Of a stretch of DNA of 64,000 nucleotides, positions 50,757 to 60,246 are shown one piece after another. The notes beneath the pieces are model-generated. The model saw nothing but the letters and a program-made list of their open reading frames with translations. It was not told the origin of the DNA and did not search any database. This DNA is from Agreia bicolorata (GTDB taxonomy: Bacteria; Actinomycetota; Actinomycetes; Actinomycetales; Microbacteriaceae), in the NCBI RefSeq assembly GCF_000938265.1, contig NZ_JYFC01000001.1, forward strand, positions 1-64,000, written 5' to 3'. The first letter of the stretch is position 1, and every line of letters begins with the position of its first letter. Made by a program: the position numbers and the translations under genes.

Positions 50757-51557
50757 GTGGCACCGAGGAATCAGGACAGAGAAGCTCGCGCTGCGCGCCA
50801 GCGTCTGCGCGACTACCAGGCGCGGCAGACGATGCACGCCTCGAAGATCGCCCGACGCCGTCGCGACAACGTGGTGGCCGTGCTCGTGGCCATCGTCGTC
50901 ATCGCCGCTGCCGTCGTCGTGCAGGTCTTCTACTTCTCCGGCGGTCCGGGAACGCCCACACCGTCGCCCAGCTCGACCGCGGCATCCACCGACACGCCCG
51001 CACCGACATCGACGCCGAACTCGGCCGACGTGCCCGACCCCGCCGTCGCCGAGGGCCGTGCATGGACCGGAGAGATGACCGTGAACGACATCCCTCTGGG
51101 GATCTCCCTCGACGGCGCCGCGGCTCCCCAGGGCGTGGCCAACTTCGTGACCCTGGCCCAGAAGGGCTTCTACAACGGTCTCACCTGCCACAGACTCACC
51201 ACCTCCCCCGGCTTCGGCGTGCTCCAGTGCGGCGATCCGAACGGCGACGGTTCGGGTGGCCCCGGCTACAGCTTCGGTCCCATCGAGAACGCGCCGGAGG
51301 GCGACGTGTACCCGGCCGGAACCATCGCGATGGCACGCCAGGGCGGCAACGGTTCCAGTATGGGAAGCCAGTTCTTCATTGTCTACGAAGACACCACGAT
51401 CCCGTCGGATGCCGCGGGCGGCTACACGGTGCTCGGAAAGGTCACGAGCGGGCTCGATGCGCTGAAGGCCGGGGTCGTCGACTCGGGCACGGCCGACGGT
51501 TCGGCCGACGGCAAGCCGGCGATTCCCGTTACCATCGGCTCTATCGCGGTTCAGTAA
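50757..51557 (+). CDS. Membrane-anchored cyclophilin-type peptidyl-prolyl isomerase
   Basis: Residues 1-38 are basic and cytoplasmic, about 39-62 form a membrane helix, and 63-98 are a Thr/Pro/Ser-rich linker. Residues about 105-266 are a cyclophilin domain outside the membrane, with GFYNGLTCHRLTTSPGFGVL, GYSFGPIENAPEGDVYPAGT and GSSMGSQFFIVYED. The active-site Arg and the QFFI strand are present. Such proteins assist folding of exported proteins. GTG at 50757 follows GGAGGA with good spacing. It is the first plus-strand gene after 50 kb of minus-strand genes, close to rel as in mycobacteria. Confidence 0.9.
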   Translation: MAPRNQDREARAARQRLRDYQARQTMHASKIARRRRDNVVAVLVAIVVIAAAVVVQVFYFSGGPGTPTPSPSSTAASTDTPAPTSTPNSADVPDPAVAEGRAWTGEMTVNDIPLGISLDGAAAPQGVANFVTLAQKGFYNGLTCHRLTTSPGFGVLQCGDPNGDGSGGPGYSFGPIENAPEGDVYPAGTIAMARQGGNGSSMGSQFFIVYEDTTIPSDAAGGYTVLGKVTSGLDALKAGVVDSGTADGSADGKPAIPVTIGSIAVQ

Positions 51558-51621
51558 CCTCCTGCCCCCGTGCAATAGGGTTGAATAGCGCATTCCGAAC
51601 AACGTCGACAGGGTGAATTTC

Positions 51622-52851
51622 GTGACCAGTAGTGCTGAGCATCCATTTGGACGCGTAGATGAGACCGGAACGGTCTATCTTCGCGAGGCGTCCGGCGAGC
51701 GTGTAATCGGGCAGTATCCCGATGGCACGGCCGAGGAGGCCCTCGGGTACTTCGAACGCAAGTACAACGATCTGGCCGGCCAGGTGACGCTGCTCGAGCA
51801 GCGCGCCAAGCGGGGTGCGTCGGCTGCCGATATCGGCAAGGCCGTCAAGGCTCTCAGCGAGGCCGTGTCGAGCGCGAACGCCCTTGGCAACCTCGAGGCT
51901 CTCTCGACTCGTCTCGCAGCCCTTACCGAGACGCTCGGCGCCCTGAACGAGCAGCAATCGGCCGAAGCCAAGGCCCAGTTGGCCGAAGCCATCGAGTACC
52001 GCACCGCGATCGTCACCGAGATCGAAGCTCTGGCCGCCGAAGATCCGGCCAAGGCTCAGTGGAAGCAGGTGACCGGCACGCTCGAATCGTTGTTCGCCCG
52101 CTGGCAGAAGCATCAGCAGGAGGGCCCACGTCTTCCCCGCGCCGAGGCCAACGAACTGTGGAAGCGATTCCGCGACGCGCGCACGATCATCGAACAGCAC
52201 CGCAAGGCGTTCTTCTCCGAGCTAGACAACGCCCACCGTGATGCGCGCACCAAGAAGCAGCAGCTCGTCGCCGCGGCCGAGGCCCTGGCAGAGAAGGGGG
52301 CAGACGGCGTCAACGCCTATCGCGACCTCCTCGACGAATGGAAGAAGGCCGGCCGGGCGGGCAAGCGCTACGACGACTCCCTGTGGGAGAAGTTCAAGGC
52401 TGCGGGCGATGTGCTCTACGGCGCACGCAGCGAGATCGTCGCAAAAGACGACGAGGAGTTCGCCGGAAACCTGCAGCTGAAGCTCGCACTTCTGACCGAG
52501 GCGGAGCCTCTGCTGGCCGAGACCGACCGCACGCGCGCCAAGGAACTTCTCACGGGCATCCAACGCCGGTGGGACGAGATCGGCAAGGTGCCCCGCGATC
52601 AGGTGAAGCCAATCGAGGATCGTCTTCGCAAGGTCGAGGCGGCGGTGCGCAAGCTCGACGAGGACTTCTGGCAGCGCAACAACCCAGAGAAGAAGGCACG
52701 AGCCGAAGGCCTTGCCGGCCAGCTGCACGATGCCATCGAGAAGCTCGAAGGAGAGATCGCTGCGGCAACAGCGGCTGGAGACACCCGCAAGGCGAAAGAA
52801 CTGCAGGAGTCTCTCGACGCCCGCAAGGTCTGGCTCGACGCGCTGGGCTAA
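51622..52851 (+). CDS. DUF349-domain protein
   Basis: A 409-residue acidic, almost wholly helical protein with several DUF349 repeats, seen as recurring WKQVTGTLESLFARWQ, NELWKRFRDARTIIEQHRK, SLWEKFKAAGDVLYGARSEI and RRWDEIGKVPRDQVKPIEDR. The N-terminus is GRVDETGTVYLREASGERVI. Coiled coil is likely over residues 55-125 and 340-400. GTG at 51622 is chosen because AGGG lies 8 bases ahead; GTG 9 bases upstream is possible. The function is unknown; the repeats may bind nucleic acid or act as a scaffold. Confidence 0.88.
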   Translation: MTSSAEHPFGRVDETGTVYLREASGERVIGQYPDGTAEEALGYFERKYNDLAGQVTLLEQRAKRGASAADIGKAVKALSEAVSSANALGNLEALSTRLAALTETLGALNEQQSAEAKAQLAEAIEYRTAIVTEIEALAAEDPAKAQWKQVTGTLESLFARWQKHQQEGPRLPRAEANELWKRFRDARTIIEQHRKAFFSELDNAHRDARTKKQQLVAAAEALAEKGADGVNAYRDLLDEWKKAGRAGKRYDDSLWEKFKAAGDVLYGARSEIVAKDDEEFAGNLQLKLALLTEAEPLLAETDRTRAKELLTGIQRRWDEIGKVPRDQVKPIEDRLRKVEAAVRKLDEDFWQRNNPEKKARAEGLAGQLHDAIEKLEGEIAAATAAGDTRKAKELQESLDARKVWLDALG

Positions 52852-52929
52852 CACGCCGCCCGGTCTCGAGTTCTCCACAGATCTGCCGCGGGACTGCTTG
52901 TGCGGTCGTGCGGTCGTCACACTGGGCGT

Positions 52930-53487
52930 ATGACGCGCCTCGAATCCGTTCTCACCGAAGACGACTTGCCGTTGAGCGAATTGTGGGCGGCCTGTCGCGA
53001 CGGAGAACTGGTGCCGCTGTCGTCGTCGGCGTTCGCCTTCGCCGATGTGCCGCAGACTCCCGCTGTTCGGGCGCTCGCCGTCCATCCGGTCATGGCTCGT
53101 CGCACCATCATCGAACGTCACAGCGCAGCGTGGGTGCACGGGGCGCTGTCCACGCCTCCTCGCGTGCACACGATCGCCGTGCGATACGCCAACAGGTCGA
53201 GTGCCTCCCGCCACCTCGCCGTGGTGCGCGAGGTTGCGCTGAGACCAGGCGACACGATGATGATCGACGGCATCGAGATAACCACTCCCCTGCGAACTGC
53301 CGTCGACCTCGCTCGCGATCGAGCATTCGAGGCCTCGAGAGACTCCCCCGTGATCGCGAAGCTCTTAGCCTCGTCAGGCCTGCCCGAGTGCCGGTCCTAC
53401 CTCGACACCGTACGCAATCTGCCCCATAAGGCGCGCGCCCTTCATCGCATCACCGATGCCTTGCTCATCGAGGCGATGGCACGGTGA
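52930..53487 (+). CDS. AbiEi-like antitoxin-domain / winged-helix regulator
   Basis: A 185-residue soluble protein. The central part RRTIIERHSAAWVHGALSTP, then HTIAVRYANRSSASRHLAVV and ITTPLRTAVDLARDRA, matches the pattern of AbiEi-type antitoxin-like proteins common in actinobacteria (xxAWVHG, then beta strands, then TPLRTAVDLAR). No AbiEii nucleotidyltransferase toxin gene follows, so this is probably a stand-alone member rather than half of a toxin-antitoxin pair. ATG at 52930. It converges on rel with a 27-base gap. Confidence 0.65.
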   Translation: MTRLESVLTEDDLPLSELWAACRDGELVPLSSSAFAFADVPQTPAVRALAVHPVMARRTIIERHSAAWVHGALSTPPRVHTIAVRYANRSSASRHLAVVREVALRPGDTMMIDGIEITTPLRTAVDLARDRAFEASRDSPVIAKLLASSGLPECRSYLDTVRNLPHKARALHRITDALLIEAMAR

Positions 53488-53514
53488 AGCAAGACAACCC
53501 GCAAGACGGCCTGA

Positions 53515-55767
53515 TCAGCCGTCGCTGACCCGGTACACGTCGTATACGGCGTCGATGCGGCGCACGGCATTGAGCACACGATCGAGGTGTGTGGTGTCAC
53601 CCATCTCGAAGACGAATCGGCTGATGGCGAGACGGTCGCTCGATGTGTTGACTGTGGCCGAGAGAATGTTCACGTGGTGCTCGGACAGCACGCGAGTCAC
53701 ATCGGAGAGCAGCCCTGAGCGGTCGAGCGCCTCGACCTGGATCTGCACGAGGAAAAGACTCTTCGACGACGGGGCCCACTCCACGTCGATCATGCGCTCA
53801 GGCTCGTTGAGCAGCGAAGCGACGTTGTGGCAGTCGGCCTGATGCACCGACACACCGGATCCGCGGGTGACGAAGCCCACGATCTTGTCGCCGGGCACTG
53901 GAGTGCAGCACTTCGCCAGCTTCACCAGAATGTCGGGGGCACCCCTGACGAGCACACCGGAGTCGCTCAGCTTGCTTCTACGACGTCCGTGCACCACGAC
54001 GTCGAGATCGGAATCCTCGCTGATGGCCTCATTCTGCAGGCCGGCAAGCACCTTCTCGATCACGGACTGGGTGGACACATGGCCTTCGCCGACGGCCGCG
54101 TAGAGTCCCGACACACTGTCGTATCTCATTTGAGAGGCGACTTCGGCGAAGGAATCCTGGCTCATAAGCTTCTGCAAGGGCAGGTTCTGCTTACGCATGG
54201 CACGAGCGATGGCATCTTTGCCCTGCTCGATCGCCTCGTCGCGTCGCTCCTTTGTGAACCACTGTCGGATCTTGTTGCGGGCACGAGGGCTCTGCACAAA
54301 GGCGAGCCAGTCCTGGCTGGGCCCGGAGTCGGGATTCTTCGAGGTGAAGACCTCGACGGAGTCACCGCTGTTGAGTGTCGACTCGAGCGGAACGAGGCGG
54401 CCGTTGACCTTGGCACCCATTGTGCGGTGCCCCACCTCAGTGTGAACCGCATACGCGAAGTCAACCGGTGTCGCGCCCGCGGGAAGGCCGATGACCTTGC
54501 CCTTCGGCGTGAAGACGTAGACCTCCTTGGCGCCGATCTCGAAGCGCAGCGAGTCGAGGAACTCCCCCGGGTCGACCGTCTCTGCTTGCCAGTCTGAAAT
54601 GCGGGCGAGCCACGCCATGTCGTTGTCGGCGGTCTGGTCGACCTGAGCTGTGCGCCCGCCGTTCATCCGCTCCTTGTACTTCCAGTGGGCCGCGACACCG
54701 TACTCGGCCTGACGGTGCATCTCGTGCGTGCGGATCTGGATCTCGACGGCGCGCCCGTCGGGCCCGATGACCGTCGTGTGGAGCGACTGGTAGAGGTTGA
54801 ATTTCGGCGTCGCGATGTAGTCCTTGAAGCGCCCGGGAATAGGATTCCACCGAGCGTGGATAGAACCGAGGACGGCATAGCAGTCGCGAAGCGAGTTCAC
54901 GAGAACCCTGATTCCGACGAGGTCGTAGATCTCATCGAAATCGCGACCGCGCAGAATCATCTTCTGATAGATCGAGTAGTACTGCTTCGGGCGGCCGACA
55001 ACCTTTCCCCGGATCTTCGAGCTCTTGAGGTCGTCGTTGACAGAGTCGATGACCTGCTGAACGTAGGCCTCACGCTGAGGTGTGCGCTGGCGCACGAGGT
55101 TCTCGATCTCGACGTAGAGCTTGGGATACAGCACGGCGAAACTCAGGTCTTCGAGCTCCCACTTGATGGTCTGGATTCCCAGTCGGTGGGCCAGGGGCGC
55201 GTAGATCTCGAGCGTCTCTTTGGCTTTGCGCTCAGCGGATGCCGCGGGCACGAATCCCCACGTGCGTGCGTTGTGCAGACGGTCGGCGAGCTTGATGATC
55301 AGAACGCGGATGTCTCGCGACATCGCGACGATCATCTTGCGCACCGTCTCGGCCTGCGCGCTGTCGCCGTACTTGACCTTGTCGAGCTTGGTCACGCCGT
55401 CGACGAGCATGGCGACCTCATCGCCGAAGTCGACGCGCAGCTGATCGAGCGAGTACTCCGTGTCTTCGACGGTGTCATGAAGCAGTGCTGCGGCCACGGT
55501 CTTCGATCCGATGCCGAGGTCTGCCAGAATCTGCGCGACGGCGACAGGGTGCGTGATGTACGGCTCGCCGCTACGCCGCTTCTGACCGTCGTGCGCTTTC
55601 TCTGCGACGGCGTACGCCCGCTCGATGACAGTGAGATCGGCCTTGGGATGATTCAGGCGCACCGTGCGGATCAGCGCATCGACGGCACCCGTCGGCTGGG
55701 CTCGCGAGAAGATGCGGGGAACGAGACGGCGCAGGCTCGCATTCGACGTCGTTGTGCTGTCCGTCAT
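53515..55767 (-). CDS. rel: Bifunctional (p)ppGpp synthetase/hydrolase Rel
   Basis: Makes and degrades the alarmone (p)ppGpp in the stringent response. The 750-residue order is: HD hydrolase (ITHPVAVAQILADLG, ALLHDTVEDTEYSLDQL), synthetase (GRDFDEIYDLVGIRVLVNSL, YQSLHTTVIGPDGRAVEIQI), TGS domain (VYVFTPKGKVIGLPAGATPV), zinc-finger/CC region with CCTPVPGDKIVGFVT, and a C-terminal ACT domain. The HD motif is intact, so it is a long bifunctional form. It is separate from secF by 57 bases. Confidence 0.97.
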   Translation of the reverse strand: MTDSTTTSNASLRRLVPRIFSRAQPTGAVDALIRTVRLNHPKADLTVIERAYAVAEKAHDGQKRRSGEPYITHPVAVAQILADLGIGSKTVAAALLHDTVEDTEYSLDQLRVDFGDEVAMLVDGVTKLDKVKYGDSAQAETVRKMIVAMSRDIRVLIIKLADRLHNARTWGFVPAASAERKAKETLEIYAPLAHRLGIQTIKWELEDLSFAVLYPKLYVEIENLVRQRTPQREAYVQQVIDSVNDDLKSSKIRGKVVGRPKQYYSIYQKMILRGRDFDEIYDLVGIRVLVNSLRDCYAVLGSIHARWNPIPGRFKDYIATPKFNLYQSLHTTVIGPDGRAVEIQIRTHEMHRQAEYGVAAHWKYKERMNGGRTAQVDQTADNDMAWLARISDWQAETVDPGEFLDSLRFEIGAKEVYVFTPKGKVIGLPAGATPVDFAYAVHTEVGHRTMGAKVNGRLVPLESTLNSGDSVEVFTSKNPDSGPSQDWLAFVQSPRARNKIRQWFTKERRDEAIEQGKDAIARAMRKQNLPLQKLMSQDSFAEVASQMRYDSVSGLYAAVGEGHVSTQSVIEKVLAGLQNEAISEDSDLDVVVHGRRRSKLSDSGVLVRGAPDILVKLAKCCTPVPGDKIVGFVTRGSGVSVHQADCHNVASLLNEPERMIDVEWAPSSKSLFLVQIQVEALDRSGLLSDVTRVLSEHHVNILSATVNTSSDRLAISRFVFEMGDTTHLDRVLNAVRRIDAVYDVYRVSDG

Positions 55768-55824
55768 AGTGGGGCCTCCACTGTCAATTATCCCCCGTGC
55801 CAGACCCTGTCGAGAACCAGGACG

Positions 55825-56856
55825 TTACGCCGTGGGCTGACCTTTCACCACGGCATCCGTCGGCCGAGCAGTGGACGAGGCACGTGCGCGCTCGGCCAGG
55901 GTCCGCTCGTTCTGCTTCGCAATCTTCGGCTCGCGCTCGCGCAACTGAGCGTAGAGGGGGGCCGCGACGAAGATCGTGGAGTAGGTTCCGACCAGGATTC
56001 CCACCAGAAGAGCCAGGGAGATGTCGCGCAGCGTGTCTGCGCCCAGAACGAAGGCACCGATGAAAAGAATCGCGGCCACCGGCAATGCCGCGACCACAGC
56101 CGTGTTGATGGAGCGTACAAGCGTCTGATTCACTGCCAGGTTCACAGCCTCGCCGAAGGTGAGATGCGAATCCTTACCGAGGCGCGCGGTGTTCTCACGA
56201 ACCTTGTCGAACACGACCACGGTGTCGTACAGCGAGTACCCGAGGATGGTGAGGAAACCGATCACAGCTGCGGGAGTGATCTCGAACCCCGTCGCGGCGT
56301 ATACGCCGGCGGTGAGCACGAGGTCGTGCAGAAGCGCGAGCATCGCGGCGGCTGACATCTTCCAGGTGCGGAAATAGATCGCCATGGCGATGCCGGCGAG
56401 GATCAGGAAGACGACGAGACCTCGGATCGCCTGACCGGTCACGTCGGATCCCCACGATGCGCCGATGAACGAGGCCGTGATCTCCGTCTCGGGAACCTTG
56501 TAGGCCGCGGCGAGTGCGGTGCGGACCTCGTTGGTCTCCGCAGTCGTCAGCTGATCGGTCTGCACGCGCACACCGGAAGCGCCCAGCGTCGAGACGCGGG
56601 CGACGGCCTGAGGCACGACGGAGGCGACGGCGTCTTCAGCAGCGGACTGCGGCGTGTTGGCAACGTCGCTCACCACGAACTGCGAACCGCCGCGGAACTC
56701 GATGCCGAAGTTGAACCCGCCCTTGACGAGCGGGATAGCGACGGACGCGATCATGAGCACGATGGCGATGGAATACCAGATGCGGCGGTGCTTGATGAAG
56801 TCGAAGGATCGCTTGCCTGTGTAGAGGTCATTTCCGAACTGCGCGAAACTGGCCAT
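55825..56856 (-). CDS. secF: Protein translocase subunit SecF
   Basis: With SecD uses the proton gradient to drive late steps of Sec protein export. The 343-residue protein has six membrane helices and a periplasm-side loop. It begins ASFAQFGNDLYTGKRSFDFI and contains GGFNFGIEFRGGSQFVVSDV, GYSLYDTVVVFDKVRENTAR and INTAVVAALPVAAILFIGAF. The C-terminal 50 residues are basic and cytoplasmic. Its ATG shares one base with the secD stop (TGATG). Confidence 0.97.
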   Translation of the reverse strand: MASFAQFGNDLYTGKRSFDFIKHRRIWYSIAIVLMIASVAIPLVKGGFNFGIEFRGGSQFVVSDVANTPQSAAEDAVASVVPQAVARVSTLGASGVRVQTDQLTTAETNEVRTALAAAYKVPETEITASFIGASWGSDVTGQAIRGLVVFLILAGIAMAIYFRTWKMSAAAMLALLHDLVLTAGVYAATGFEITPAAVIGFLTILGYSLYDTVVVFDKVRENTARLGKDSHLTFGEAVNLAVNQTLVRSINTAVVAALPVAAILFIGAFVLGADTLRDISLALLVGILVGTYSTIFVAAPLYAQLREREPKIAKQNERTLAERARASSTARPTDAVVKGQPTA

Positions 56857-58571
56857 CAGGAATCCTTCCCGTCTTTCTTGGTATCGGCGGGTTTATCAGC
56901 CGTGAGCTGGGCCGCCTTGCGCTCCGCGATGGTCTGCCGACGTTCTGCCTCGCGCCCGGCGCCTGCCTTCTTGGCCGCGATCGAGTCGACCGGCTTGCGG
57001 AACTCGGCGCGTCCGCGATAGATCGCTCCGAGCGCTGTCGGGTCGAGACCGGATGCCTTGTGCCCGCTCGAGAAGAACTTGGTCGACGCAAGAAGTCGCA
57101 GCACGGGGTGAGTGAAGAGAATCACGACGAGCACGTCGATGACGGTCGTGACGCCGAGGGTGAGTGCGAAGCCGCGCACGTTTCCGACGGCGAGCACGTA
57201 CAGCACGACAGCAGAAAGCAGGTTGACCGCCTTGGCCGCGTAGATGGTGCGCTTGGCGCGGCGCCATCCTGCCTCGACCGCTGATGCGAGCCCCTTGCCG
57301 TCGCGGAGTTCGTCTCTGATTCGCTCGAAGTAGACGATGAACGAGTCGGCCGTGAATCCGATCGCCACGATGAGACCCGCCACCCCGGCTAGTGAGAGGC
57401 GGAAGTCGATGCGCCACGACATCAGGGCGATCACGAGATAGGTCATGACGCCGGCGACCACGAGCGAGGCGACTGTGACGAGGCCGAGTGCGCGGTACTG
57501 GAAGAGCGAGTAGATGACCACGAGGATCAGCCCGATCAGACCGGCGATGAGCCCGCTGAGGAGCTGTGACGACCCGAGGGTCGCCGAGACGGAGTCGTTG
57601 CTCTGCACGGTGAAGCCGATGGGCAGCGCGCCGAACTTCAGGTTGTCAGCGAGGGTCTTCGCGGAATCCTGGGTGAACGAGCCCGAGATCTGGGGGCGGC
57701 CATCGGTGATGACGGCGTTGGTCGTCGGTGCCGAGATGACCTTGCCGTCGAGCACGATGGCGAACTGATTCTGGCTGCCCTTGAGCGCGTTGAGGCGAGT
57801 GGTGACATCTGCGAACTTCGAGGTGCCTTCGTCGTTGAAGACGATGTTGACGACCCACTGGCCCGTCGAAGCTCCGGTCTGCGTCTGGGCGACACCGCTC
57901 GTCGCGTCGGAGATCATCTCGCCTGTCACTTCGACCGGGCCGAGGATGTACTTGGCTGCGCCAGTCTCGTCGCACGCCAACAATGGCTTGTCGGCGGGCG
58001 CCTGTCCGGCGTCCTTCGCTCCGTCGGAGTCGCAGCTGAAGTTGGTGAACTGGTCCTGAAGGGCCGGCGTGATCCAATTCAGATCGCTCGCGTTCGTCGG
58101 TGCGACAGTGGGGGTGTCTGAGAGGCCCTCAGCAGGCGTCGCCGTCGGAGTGACGGCGGCGGTCGGGGCTGAGTCGGCGACCAGAACGGGCCGGAACTCG
58201 AGCTTGGCCGATGATTCGATGCGGTTCAACGTGTCCTGATCGGGCGTTCCCGGAATCGAGACGACGATGTTCTGTCCGCCTTGGGTGCTGATCTCGGCCT
58301 CGGACACACCCGAGGCATCGACCCGCTGCCTGATGATCGACACGGCCTGCGAAAGCTGCTCGTCGTTGACCTGCTGGCCACTCTCGAGCTTCGGCGCCAG
58401 AATGATCTGCGTTCCGCCCTCGAGGTCGAGACCGAGTTTGAGTCCCCAACCGGCGCCGGGGGCGCCGAACAGCACGCCTCCCGCGATGGTCCCGGCGAGC
58501 ACTGCGAGAACTACGACGAGCCAGATGAGCGTTCGCCACGCCTGCTTGACCGCGGAAAGAGTTGATGCCAC
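56856..58571 (-). CDS. secD: Protein translocase subunit SecD
   Basis: Partner of SecF in protein export. The 571-residue protein has an N-terminal helix, then GAGWGLKLGLDLEGGTQIIL, the large external domain with a Thr/Pro/Ala-rich low-complexity insert (about 145-170: TAAVTPTATPAEGL), RPQISGSFTQDSAKTLADNL, and five C-terminal helices (GFTADSFIVYFERIRDELRD). The cytoplasmic tail is Lys/Asp-rich. It follows yajC with an 85-base gap. Confidence 0.97.
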   Translation of the reverse strand: MASTLSAVKQAWRTLIWLVVVLAVLAGTIAGGVLFGAPGAGWGLKLGLDLEGGTQIILAPKLESGQQVNDEQLSQAVSIIRQRVDASGVSEAEISTQGGQNIVVSIPGTPDQDTLNRIESSAKLEFRPVLVADSAPTAAVTPTATPAEGLSDTPTVAPTNASDLNWITPALQDQFTNFSCDSDGAKDAGQAPADKPLLACDETGAAKYILGPVEVTGEMISDATSGVAQTQTGASTGQWVVNIVFNDEGTSKFADVTTRLNALKGSQNQFAIVLDGKVISAPTTNAVITDGRPQISGSFTQDSAKTLADNLKFGALPIGFTVQSNDSVSATLGSSQLLSGLIAGLIGLILVVIYSLFQYRALGLVTVASLVVAGVMTYLVIALMSWRIDFRLSLAGVAGLIVAIGFTADSFIVYFERIRDELRDGKGLASAVEAGWRRAKRTIYAAKAVNLLSAVVLYVLAVGNVRGFALTLGVTTVIDVLVVILFTHPVLRLLASTKFFSSGHKASGLDPTALGAIYRGRAEFRKPVDSIAAKKAGAGREAERRQTIAERKAAQLTADKPADTKKDGKDS

Positions 58572-58656
58572 CGGCGAACTCAGCTTTCTTTAGCGCACGT
58601 CCGAGGCCAGAGCGGCCCGGCGTGTGTTGTGCGCGAGGGGTTGGAAAAGAGGGAGG

Positions 58657-59103
58657 TTACTCGTCGACTTTGTCGGTCTTCGAGGCCGTGGGGCCCGAAG
58701 TCGTGGGCTTCGAGTCGGGAGCAGTCTCTTCGATACGTTCGCCGAAGGCGGGCTCGGTAGTTGACGCGCCGAAGGCTGGCTCAGCGGCCGATGCTTCGGT
58801 ATCGGTGTCGCCTTCGTCGTTCGAGACATCGGCATCGTGGTCGTCGATGACCCGCGTGACGACCTGACGGTGCACGGTGAGTACGGTGCCGGGCGACGTC
58901 TCGAGCTGCACCTTGTTGTTCTCCTCGTCGATGTCGAGGATCGTTCCGAAGACGCCGAAGTTCGTCATAACGTCGGCGCCGACCTGCACCTTCTGCTGCA
59001 GCTCTGCAGCTTCACGCTGGCGCTTGCGGCTGTTGCGGAACATGAAGAACACGAGGATGGCCAGTACCGCCAGCATGCCGATGGTGAGGGGATCAAGAAC
59101 CAT
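58657..59103 (-). CDS. yajC: Preprotein translocase subunit YajC
   Basis: A small accessory of the SecDF complex. The 148-residue protein has one helix (PLTIGMLAVLAILVFFMFRN), the core KRQREAAELQQKVQVGADVM then TNFGVFGTILDIDEENNKVQ, and a long acidic Ser/Thr/Ala tail (about 100-148) holding a duplicated AEPAFGAS/TEPAFGER stretch. The tail is longer than in typical YajC (about 110 residues). ATG at 59103. It lies between ruvB and secD as in mycobacteria. Confidence 0.92.
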   Translation of the reverse strand: MVLDPLTIGMLAVLAILVFFMFRNSRKRQREAAELQQKVQVGADVMTNFGVFGTILDIDEENNKVQLETSPGTVLTVHRQVVTRVIDDHDADVSNDEGDTDTEASAAEPAFGASTTEPAFGERIEETAPDSKPTTSGPTASKTDKVDE

Positions 59104-59193
59104 GAAAAAGTCGTGCCTTCCAGCAATGGGGGGGTGATTGTCGGCTTCATACTAGTGACGCCGCCTGATGGCGGGCCTATGGGCCACAGTGAA

Positions 59194-60246
59194 TTATAGG
59201 TCATCGTCGAACAGAGAGTCGGACGAGCGGCTGATTCCCATGTGCCGCCATCCCGCAGGAGTCGCGACTCGACCACGTGGAGTGCGCGTGATGAGGCCCA
59301 CTCGCACGAGGAAGGGCTCGACGACGCTCTCGATCGTCTCAGCCTCCTCTCCCACCGAAACGGCAAGGGTGCTGAGGCCGACGGGACCGCCGTTGAAGCG
59401 AGTGATCAGGATGTTCATCACGGCCCGATCGAGTCGGTCCAGCCCCAGCACGTCGACGTCGTAGAGCTCGAGGGCCGCGTCGACGATCGACGTGCTCGCG
59501 CGTCCTCCGTGCACGAGGGCGTAGTCGCGCACGCGGCGCAGAAGGCGGTTGGCGATGCGCGGTGTCCCTCGTGACCGCTGAGCGATCTCTACGAGCGCGG
59601 CCTCGTCGATCGACAGCTCGATGAGCGCTGCGGCGCGGCGGAGCACGTGCACGAGTTCGTCTGTCGAATAGAACTCGAGGTGCGCCGTGAAGCCGAAACG
59701 GTCGCGAAGCGGGTTCGGTAGAAGCCCTGATCGCGTGGTCGCTCCGACCAGGGTGAACGGCGCCAGATCCAGAGGGATGGATGTGGCACCGGCTCCCTTG
59801 CCGACCATGATGTCGATGCGGAAATCCTCCATGGCCAGGTACAGCATCTCTTCTGCCGTTCGTGCCATGCGGTGGATCTCGTCGACGAAGAGCACCTCGC
59901 CCGGCACCAGCGATGACAGGACGGCCGCGAGATCGCCGGCGTGCTGGATAGCCGGACCGCTCGTGAGTCTGAGCGGCCGATCGCTCTCGTGCGCGACGAT
60001 CATGGCGAGCGTGGTCTTGCCGAGGCCGGGTGGGCCCGCGAGCAGAATGTGATCGGGGGTGCGATTCTGAATGCCGGCCGCCTCGATCAGGAGCTGCAGC
60101 TGGCCCCGCACCCGGGCCTGACCGACGAACTCGGCGAGGCTCTTTGGCCGGAGTGCGCCCTCGAAGGCGATTTCGCCCTCGGAGAGCGGTTCGGGGTTCA
60201 CGATCGGGCTGGCGTCACGAGACATCGCGGAATCGGAGGGCGTCAT
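59194..60246 (-). CDS. ruvB: Holliday-junction branch migration helicase RuvB
   Basis: The AAA+ motor that drives branch migration with RuvA. The 350-residue protein has [20 protein letters not shown], Walker [21 protein letters not shown], Walker [12 protein letters not shown], sensor [20 protein letters not shown] and the C-terminal winged helix [20 protein letters not shown] at 60246 overlaps ruvA by 4 bases. Confidence 0.98.
   Translation of the reverse strand: MTPSDSAMSRDASPIVNPEPLSEGEIAFEGALRPKSLAEFVGQARVRGQLQLLIEAAGIQNRTPDHILLAGPPGLGKTTLAMIVAHESDRPLRLTSGPAIQHAGDLAAVLSSLVPGEVLFVDEIHRMARTAEEMLYLAMEDFRIDIMVGKGAGATSIPLDLAPFTLVGATTRSGLLPNPLRDRFGFTAHLEFYSTDELVHVLRRAAALIELSIDEAALVEIAQRSRGTPRIANRLLRRVRDYALVHGGRASTSIVDAALELYDVDVLGLDRLDRAVMNILITRFNGGPVGLSTLAVSVGEEAETIESVVEPFLVRVGLITRTPRGRVATPAGWRHMGISRSSDSLFDDDL

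Noticed and set aside
50685-51602. A 305-codon minus-strand frame opposite the cyclophilin gene
   Set aside because: The plus-strand product has a clear membrane anchor and cyclophilin motifs and a good ribosome site; the reverse frame has neither.
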